A DNA stretch of 41,950 nt from Rhizophagus sp. LPA8_4_AMF. Its lineage: Eukaryota; Glomeromycota; Glomeromycetes; Glomerales; Glomeraceae. Positions 41,545-41,950 of this stretch are shown in pieces (position 1 is the stretch's first letter; every line of letters begins with the position of its first letter). A program made the translations under genes and the position numbers. The stretch is taken from assembly GCA_021464525.1 (NCBI GenBank), contig JADRCO010000230.1, positions 1 through 41,950 on the forward strand, read 5' to 3'. The notes under the pieces were generated by a model. The model saw only the letters and a program-made list of their open reading frames with translations. It had not been told where the DNA came from and ran no database searches.

Positions 41545-41878
41545 TTCTCAAAAAGGGGATATCTTGTGTTCAGATCGAGGTTTATGTGGAGAAGTTTGTA
41601 ATGTAGATAAAACAAAAATTTATGGAGTTATAAGAGGAAGTACGTATACTCAAGCAGCAGGCATATATAGTTTTGGTATGGTCATGTATTTTGTAGCAAT
41701 CAAAAGACAACCTTTTACCAATTATGCACATGATCAATATCTAGCACCAAGTATATGTAATGGAATTAGACCCGAAATAAATGAGTCAGAAATACCAAAA
41801 TGTTATAATGGCTTAATGAAAAGTGTGGGATCCAAATCCTAAGAATAGTCCAAATACTGCTAAATTAGGGGGCGTCTA
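41545..41878 (+). pseudogene. TKL protein kinase C-lobe fragment
   Basis: The frame reads GLCGEVCNVDKTKIYGV, RGSTYTQAAGIYSFGMVMYF, QPFTNYAHDQYLAPSICNG and IRPEINESEIPKCYNGLM. After a frame change it gives WDPNPKNSPNTAKL. This is the activation-segment-to-C-lobe part of a TKL kinase: YSFGMVM corresponds to helix F, where the usual Asp of ADIYSFG is Gly here. About ten residues of the APE region are missing. It abuts the broken end of the P450 fragment, with no N-lobe present, so it is a fragment. It may be related to the kinase gene at 32067-36891 but is not a copy of it. Confidence 0.6.
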
Positions 41879-41950
41879 AAGCGGGGGCAAATCATGTGAC
41901 TTCAAGAGTGATTGGTCAAGAAAAACCAAACGATTATTGGCCAGAAATTG

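Noticed and set aside
1-41950. CRISPR arrays, operons or bacterial-type ribosome binding sites
   Set aside because: Spliceosomal introns, AT-rich spacers and gene families are eukaryotic; the left-end repeats are coding processing repeats, not spacer-repeat arrays.

Overview
The window is nuclear DNA of a very AT-rich fungus. Short GT-AG introns, a Sel1-repeat/TKL-kinase gene, CYP-type P450 fragments, a Mutator-like (MULE) transposase with a SWIM finger and many small inverted-repeat elements all point to an arbuscular mycorrhizal fungus close to Rhizophagus (Glomeromycotina). That assignment is inference from gene families and base composition; no marker gene is present.

The most striking content is at the left end, positions 1-6,650, with a second site on the opposite strand at 28,570-29,900. 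Both carry copies of a miniature two-exon gene built like the yeast alpha-factor precursor. Exon 1 encodes little more than a near-invariant signal peptide (MQLKYLL...). A phase-1 intron of 80-93 bp follows. Exon 2 is short and variable, carrying Kex2-type KR/RR sites followed by X-Ala/X-Pro dipeptide runs (DADAEP, DAEP, DADADA, DTEPIAEP), as trimmed by Ste13-type dipeptidyl aminopeptidase, and then a short peptide. Three copies read through cleanly (3501-3715, 5815-6075, 28570-28846 minus), one is cut by the window edge (1-165), and three are decayed (1100-1371, 2071-2132, 29524-29606 minus). Each is preceded by the same upstream boxes and most by a TATATAAA about 95-105 bp before the ATG. 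I call them Kex2-processed secreted peptide precursors. Pheromone-like is a description of architecture; mating, self-signalling or symbiosis roles are all open.

Middle region: two single-pass membrane proteins with a signal peptide, a tiny ectodomain and a disordered cytoplasmic tail (8956-9483 and 11331-12452). Then a long stretch with inverted-repeat elements only, a molybdenum-cofactor-sulfurase-like aminotransferase without a MOSC domain (19365-21053), and a decayed MULE transposase (23227-25190, minus). Three copies of a TTCGGCGAAAT-rich foldback element lie between 16 and 27.2 kb.

Right region: a long minus-strand gene (about 36,900 to 32,067), now decayed, with an MLKL-like N-terminal helical domain, a kinase domain with HRN and NFK in place of HRD and DFG, ten Sel1 repeats and a second TKL kinase domain with intact HRDL and DFG. 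Beyond it are two complementary fragments of P450 genes facing opposite ways (38520-39110 minus, 40141-41515 plus) and a TKL kinase C-lobe fragment abutting the second (41545-41878).

Overall layout: the apparently intact genes are the small peptide precursors, the two membrane proteins and the MOCOS-like enzyme. The rest is duplicated, fragmented or transposon-derived DNA.
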